Shown here piece after piece: positions 60,205 to 64,000 of a stretch of 64,000 bases of DNA (positions are counted from its first letter, which is position 1; each line of letters starts with the position of its first letter). A program made the translations under genes and the position numbers. The stretch is from Scheffersomyces stipitis CBS 6054 (taxonomy: Eukaryota; Ascomycota; Pichiomycetes; Serinales; Debaryomycetaceae), in assembly GCF_000209165.1 (NCBI RefSeq), contig NC_009048.1, positions 682,001-746,000 of the forward strand. The letters run 5' to 3'. The notes below the pieces were generated by a model. It was not told where the DNA came from and ran no database searches. It was given only the letters and a program-made list of their open reading frames with translations.

Positions 60205-60211
60205 TGAGTCA
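60205..60211 (-). promoter_or_regulatory. Gcn4/bZIP site TGAGTCA
   Basis: Heptamer TGAGTCA about 640 bp upstream of CPA2; the farther of two. Confidence 0.35.
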
Positions 60212-60645
60212 ACCTGATGCAATTAAGTCAGGGACTGTTACATTTGCCTGAAGCATCCTGTTTGGTAGACCATTAAATGACCCAATACTGTAGAAATAGA
60301 AGAGTAGTTACACAGCAATTTTGAATTCAGCCATTTTATAGCTTGAATTCGTATCTACAGTTGACTCCATGAATTTGCAAATGGACTTTGTGTGCACTTC
60401 ATGAAAACTCTGCTACTTTTAATGAATTAAGTAATTACGTCTACAATTTTAGTTTAACAAAGTCGAAACTGCGAAGCAAACCCAAGTCAGAAGTATAGAC
60501 TACTATTCTATGTCCAAAACTTCGAGGTCTAGACAAAGACTGCCCAACAGCACTGTACGTCTCTCATTGGTCCATGCAAGTTAATTGATGTCAATGCGTC
60601 CGGGTAACCGTGAAAAATTTACTGATCTTACAACGCGCTTAGCTC

Positions 60646-60652
60646 TGACTCA
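60646..60652 (+). promoter_or_regulatory. Gcn4/bZIP site TGACTCA
   Basis: TGACTCAT, 202 bp upstream of the CPA2 ATG. Gcn4 control of arginine-pathway genes is established in S. cerevisiae, so this site is expected to act; not shown here. Confidence 0.55.
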
Positions 60653-60847
60653 TTACCGAATTAGGCCATCTCCATAGAGATAAAATTTTTTTCAACCACC
60701 GTAGTTGGTATAGAAATCCTCTGCAATTTCTGTAGAATTGATTCTTTCTCTTTTTCCAGATCAATTCAATCAAGTTGGTATTACTACTTCTTTCACTAAT
60801 TCTGGTCCCTTTTGCTCAAGTGAAAGTCTTGTAATCTGCTCGCTAAC

Positions 60848-63800
60848 ATGATACATTTGAAATCAGTGTTAACTCGTCAGTTAAGAGCAGGCTCGGTCAA
60901 GCCATTGAAAAACTATGGCTACAGCAGATTTTCCACATACAACTTCTTGAGATCTCAAGCAGAACCAAAGTATGAAGGTGCTGAATTACTAAAGAAATTC
61001 ACAGATGAACACGCCCACAAGTTGGTCGACGTATCCAAGGTTTTGGTTATTGGTTCTGGTGGTTTGTCTATTGGTCAAGCCGGTGAGTTCGACTACTCTG
61101 GTTCACAAGCCATCAAAGCATTGAAAGAAGCCAACAAGAAGTCGATTTTGATCAATCCTAATATCGCTACCAACCAGACTTCTCATTCTTTGGCCGACGA
61201 AATCTACTACTTGCCAGTTACTGCTGAATACATTACTTACATTATAGAAAGAGAAAGACCAGATGGTATCTTGTTAACTTTCGGTGGTCAAACAGGTTTG
61301 AACGTCGGTGTCAAGTTGGACAAAATGGGTGTCTTTGAAAGATATGGTGTCAAGGTGTTGGGTACTCCAATCAAGACATTGGAAACTTCTGAAGATCGTG
61401 ATTTGTTTGCTCAAGCCTTGAAGGAAATCAACATTCCTATCGCTGAGTCTATTGCTGTTGAAACTGTCGACGATGCCTTGGACGCTGCCAAGAGTGTCGG
61501 TTACCCTATTATTGTTAGATCTGCTTATTCCCTTGGTGGTTTAGGTTCTGGTTTCGCTGCTAACGAAACCGAATTGAGAAACTTGGCCGCTCAATCTTTG
61601 TCTTTGGCTCCACAAATCTTGGTCGAAAAGTCCTTGAAGGGTTGGAAGGAAGTCGAATACGAAGTAGTCCGTGACCGTGTTGGTAACTGTATCACCGTTT
61701 GTAACATGGAAAACTTCGATCCATTGGGTATCCATACTGGTGACTCTATCGTCGTTGCTCCATCTCAAACTTTGTCTGATGAAGAATATCATATGTTAAG
61801 ATCTGCTGCTATCAAGATTATCAGACATTTGGGTGTTGTTGGTGAATGTAATGTTCAGTATGCTTTGCAGCCAGATGGATTGGACTACAGAGTCATTGAA
61901 GTCAATGCTCGTTTGTCTCGTTCTTCTGCTTTGGCTTCCAAGGCTACTGGTTATCCATTGGCATACACAGCTGCCAAGATTGCTTTGGGCCACACCTTGC
62001 CTGAATTGCCAAACCCTGTTACTAAGACTACTTCTGCTAACTTTGAACCATCTTTGGATTACATGGTCACCAAGATCCCAAGATGGGATTTGGCTAAGTT
62101 CCAACATGTCAAGAGAGATATTGGTTCTGCCATGAAGTCTGTTGGAGAAGTTATGGCTATCGGTAGAAACTTTGAAGAATCATTCCAGAAGGCTATCAGA
62201 CAAATCGACCCATCCTACATCGGTTTCCAAGGTGACCATTTTGAAGACTTGGACTTTGTCTTGGCCAACCCTACTGACAGAAGATGGTTAGCTGTTGGAC
62301 AAGCTTTGCTTCACGAAAACTACTCGGTAGATAAGGTCCATGACTTAACCAAGATTGACAAATGGTTCTTATATAAGTTGATGAACATTGTCAACATGTA
62401 CAGAGAATTGGAAGCTGCTGGATCCTTGAGCCAAATTAACAGTGACTTGATGTCTCGTGCTAAGAAGTTAGGATTTTCTGATAAACAAATTGGTCTTTGT
62501 GTTGGATCCAAGGAATTGGACGTTAGAGCTGTTAGAAAGGCTTTTGGTATTATTCCATATGTTAAGAAGATTGACACTTTAGCTGCTGAATTCCCTGCCA
62601 ATACCAACTATTTGTATACTACATACAACGCTACCTCTTCTGATGTGGAGTTCAACGAAAACGGTACTTTGGTCTTGGGTTCTGGTGTTTACCGTATTGG
62701 TTCCTCTGTCGAATTCGACTGGTGTGCTGTTTCCACTGCTCGTGCTTTGAGAGACTCTGGTCGCAAGACCATTATGATCAACTACAACCCGGAAACTGTA
62801 TCTACTGATTTCGATGAAGTTGACAGATTGTACTTTGAAGAATTATCCTTAGAAAGAGTTTTGGATATCTACGAACTCGAACACTCCGAAGGTGTTGTCG
62901 TCTCTGTTGGTGGTCAATTACCACAAAACATTGCCCTTAGCTTACAAAAGGAAGGTTGTAATGTATTGGGTACTAACCCAGAAGACATTGACAAGGCTGA
63001 AGATCGTCACAAGTTCTCTCAAATCTTAGATTCTATTGGGGTTGATCAACCACAATGGAAGGAATTGACATCCCTCGCTGAAGCTGAAATTTTTGCTAAC
63101 GAGGTTGGCTACCCAGTTTTGGTCCGTCCATCTTACGTCTTATCAGGTGCTGCTATGTCTGTTATCAACAACCAGGCAGAGTTGGACTCTAAATTGTCTA
63201 ACGCTGCAAAGGTTTCCCAGGACCATCCAGTTGTCATCTCCAAGTTCATTGAAGGTGCTCAAGAAATTGATATTGATGGTGTTGCCAGCGAAGGTCAAGT
63301 TTTGGTACATGCTGTTTCTGAACACGTCGAAAATGCCGGTGTCCACTCTGGTGATGCCACTTTAGTTTTGCCACCACAAGATTTGTCTCCAGTTATCATG
63401 GACAGATTGAAGGTTATTGCCGACAAGGTTGCTGAAGCCTGGAAGATCACTGGTCCATTCAACATGCAAATCATCAAGAACGACCAAAACGGAACCTTGG
63501 ACGACGCAAACTGTGAATTGAAGGTTATTGAATGTAATATCAGAGCCTCTAGATCTTTTCCATTTGTTTCCAAGGTTTTGGGTGTCAACTTCATTGACGT
63601 TGCTGTTAAGGCTTTGATTAAGGAAGGTGTTCCAACTCCTGTTAATTTGATGAACAAAAAGTATGATAGGGTTGCTACCAAGGTTCCACAATTCTCTTTC
63701 ACCAGGTTGGCTGGTGCCGACCCATTCTTGGGTGTTGAGATGGCCTCTACTGGTGAAGTTGCCTGTTTCGGAAAGGACAAGGTGGAAGCTTACTGGACTT

Positions 63801-64000
63801 CTATGCAATCTACGATGAACTTTAACGTTCCTCAAGCCGGACAAGGTATCTTGTTTGGTGGTGACTTGACCAACGACAAGTTGGGCAAGGTTGCTGAAAC
63901 ACTCTCTGGTTTGGGTTACAACTTCTTCAGTTGTAGTGAGGAAGTCGCTAAGTACTTGAAGAACTTCGTTGAAGAACAAGTTACTGTCATTGAATTCCCA
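60848..64000 (+). CDS. CPA2: Arginine-specific carbamoyl-phosphate synthase large subunit, 3' end outside window
   Basis: The frame runs 1051 codons from ATG 60848 to the right edge without a stop, about 70-110 residues short of the full protein. It matches Cpa2, which with Cpa1 makes carbamoyl phosphate for arginine. [18 protein letters not shown] near residue 62 opens the first synthetase domain, followed by [11 protein letters not shown] and the first ATP-grasp. The second half repeats the scheme ([30 protein letters not shown]). The N-terminus carries about 38 residues that look like a mitochondrial presequence: K5, R10, R13, K18, K21, R27, R35 and no acid before E39. S. cerevisiae Cpa2 has no such segment. 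Codon use is strongly biased and I noticed no in-frame CTG. A Gcn4-type site lies 202 bp upstream. Confidence 0.95.
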   Translation, partial: MIHLKSVLTRQLRAGSVKPLKNYGYSRFSTYNFLRSQAEPKYEGAELLKKFTDEHAHKLVDVSKVLVIGSGGLSIGQAGEFDYSGSQAIKALKEANKKSILINPNIATNQTSHSLADEIYYLPVTAEYITYIIERERPDGILLTFGGQTGLNVGVKLDKMGVFERYGVKVLGTPIKTLETSEDRDLFAQALKEINIPIAESIAVETVDDALDAAKSVGYPIIVRSAYSLGGLGSGFAANETELRNLAAQSLSLAPQILVEKSLKGWKEVEYEVVRDRVGNCITVCNMENFDPLGIHTGDSIVVAPSQTLSDEEYHMLRSAAIKIIRHLGVVGECNVQYALQPDGLDYRVIEVNARLSRSSALASKATGYPLAYTAAKIALGHTLPELPNPVTKTTSANFEPSLDYMVTKIPRWDLAKFQHVKRDIGSAMKSVGEVMAIGRNFEESFQKAIRQIDPSYIGFQGDHFEDLDFVLANPTDRRWLAVGQALLHENYSVDKVHDLTKIDKWFLYKLMNIVNMYRELEAAGSLSQINSDLMSRAKKLGFSDKQIGLCVGSKELDVRAVRKAFGIIPYVKKIDTLAAEFPANTNYLYTTYNATSSDVEFNENGTLVLGSGVYRIGSSVEFDWCAVSTARALRDSGRKTIMINYNPETVSTDFDEVDRLYFEELSLERVLDIYELEHSEGVVVSVGGQLPQNIALSLQKEGCNVLGTNPEDIDKAEDRHKFSQILDSIGVDQPQWKELTSLAEAEIFANEVGYPVLVRPSYVLSGAAMSVINNQAELDSKLSNAAKVSQDHPVVISKFIEGAQEIDIDGVASEGQVLVHAVSEHVENAGVHSGDATLVLPPQDLSPVIMDRLKVIADKVAEAWKITGPFNMQIIKNDQNGTLDDANCELKVIECNIRASRSFPFVSKVLGVNFIDVAVKALIKEGVPTPVNLMNKKYDRVATKVPQFSFTRLAGADPFLGVEMASTGEVACFGKDKVEAYWTSMQSTMNFNVPQAGQGILFGGDLTNDKLGKVAETLSGLGYNFFSCSEEVAKYLKNFVEEQVTVIEFP

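Larger units (their letters stand above)
59200..60847. other. Divergent promoter region of the VSB1-like gene and CPA2
   Basis: About 1.65 kb with no coding candidate. Two Gcn4-type heptamers lie on the CPA2 side and are listed separately. The last 150 bp are T/C-rich leader. Confidence 0.5.

Noticed and set aside
1..64000. tRNA genes
   Set aside because: I looked for B-box-like GGTTCGAxTCC on both strands and saw no convincing copy; a covariance search would be needed to be sure.

Overview
The window is nuclear DNA of an ascomycete budding yeast. Intron-poor genes sit on both strands, and the few introns carry the GTATGT donor and TACTAAC branch site. The protein set (yeast-type APC/C, CCR4-NOT, TFIID and VTC subunits) together with a respiratory complex I subunit, which Saccharomyces lacks, points to the CTG clade (Debaryomycetaceae). 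Scheffersomyces (Pichia) stipitis or a close relative is my best guess, but the species is inferred and not proven. If so, CTG codons should be read as serine, and conceptual translations with leucine there are wrong at those positions. Several long open frames begin at TTG or GTG; the starts below are moved to the first supportable ATG, or to an upstream exon.

Layout. 1-4.5 kb: the 3' end of a VTC/DUF202 membrane protein, RET3, a class V aminotransferase with two Gcn4-type sites, and TAF3, all on +. 4.5-6.9 kb: a long non-coding region before an Asn/Ser-rich protein I do not recognise. 8.8-12.6 kb: EXO5 and HNT3 (both DNA repair, convergent), then PKR1. 13-20 kb: NOT4 (one intron), an unrecognised 314-residue protein, and mitochondrial isoleucyl-tRNA synthetase ISM1. 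20.3-20.6 kb: one copy of a dispersed repeat. 20.9-23 kb: CIT1 with two introns. 23-25.2 kb: non-coding. 25-33.6 kb: YVH1, MND2, NCS2, COX23 and a very large acidic protein with a tentative Vid24/Gid4-like region. 33.6-36.3 kb: a non-coding region with a dense cluster of one 8-bp motif. 36-45.7 kb: a Boi-type SH3-SAM-PH protein, CDC27 and an EMP70-type nonaspanin. 45.9-48.7 kb: ATP3 (one intron) and a complex I PDSW/NDUFB10-type subunit whose first coding exon is 4 nt. 49-55 kb: CWH43, FTH1 and NPC2. 55.3-55.5 kb: the second, inverted copy of the dispersed repeat. 56-64 kb: VSB1-like transporter, then CPA2, which runs off the right end.

Functionally this is ordinary core chromosome. Mitochondrial and respiratory genes (ISM1, CIT1, COX23, ATP3, the complex I subunit, and possibly CPA2) recur, and two APC/C subunits (MND2, CDC27) lie about 12 kb apart. 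I found no tRNA, rRNA, CRISPR, plasmid or viral element. The observations I would follow up are regulatory: the AATGTCGY cluster at 34.37-35.76 kb, a 10-bp-phased GATA-type array upstream of FTH1, minimal upstream ORFs whose stop overlaps the main start in EXO5 and YVH1, and a presequence-like N-terminus on CPA2.
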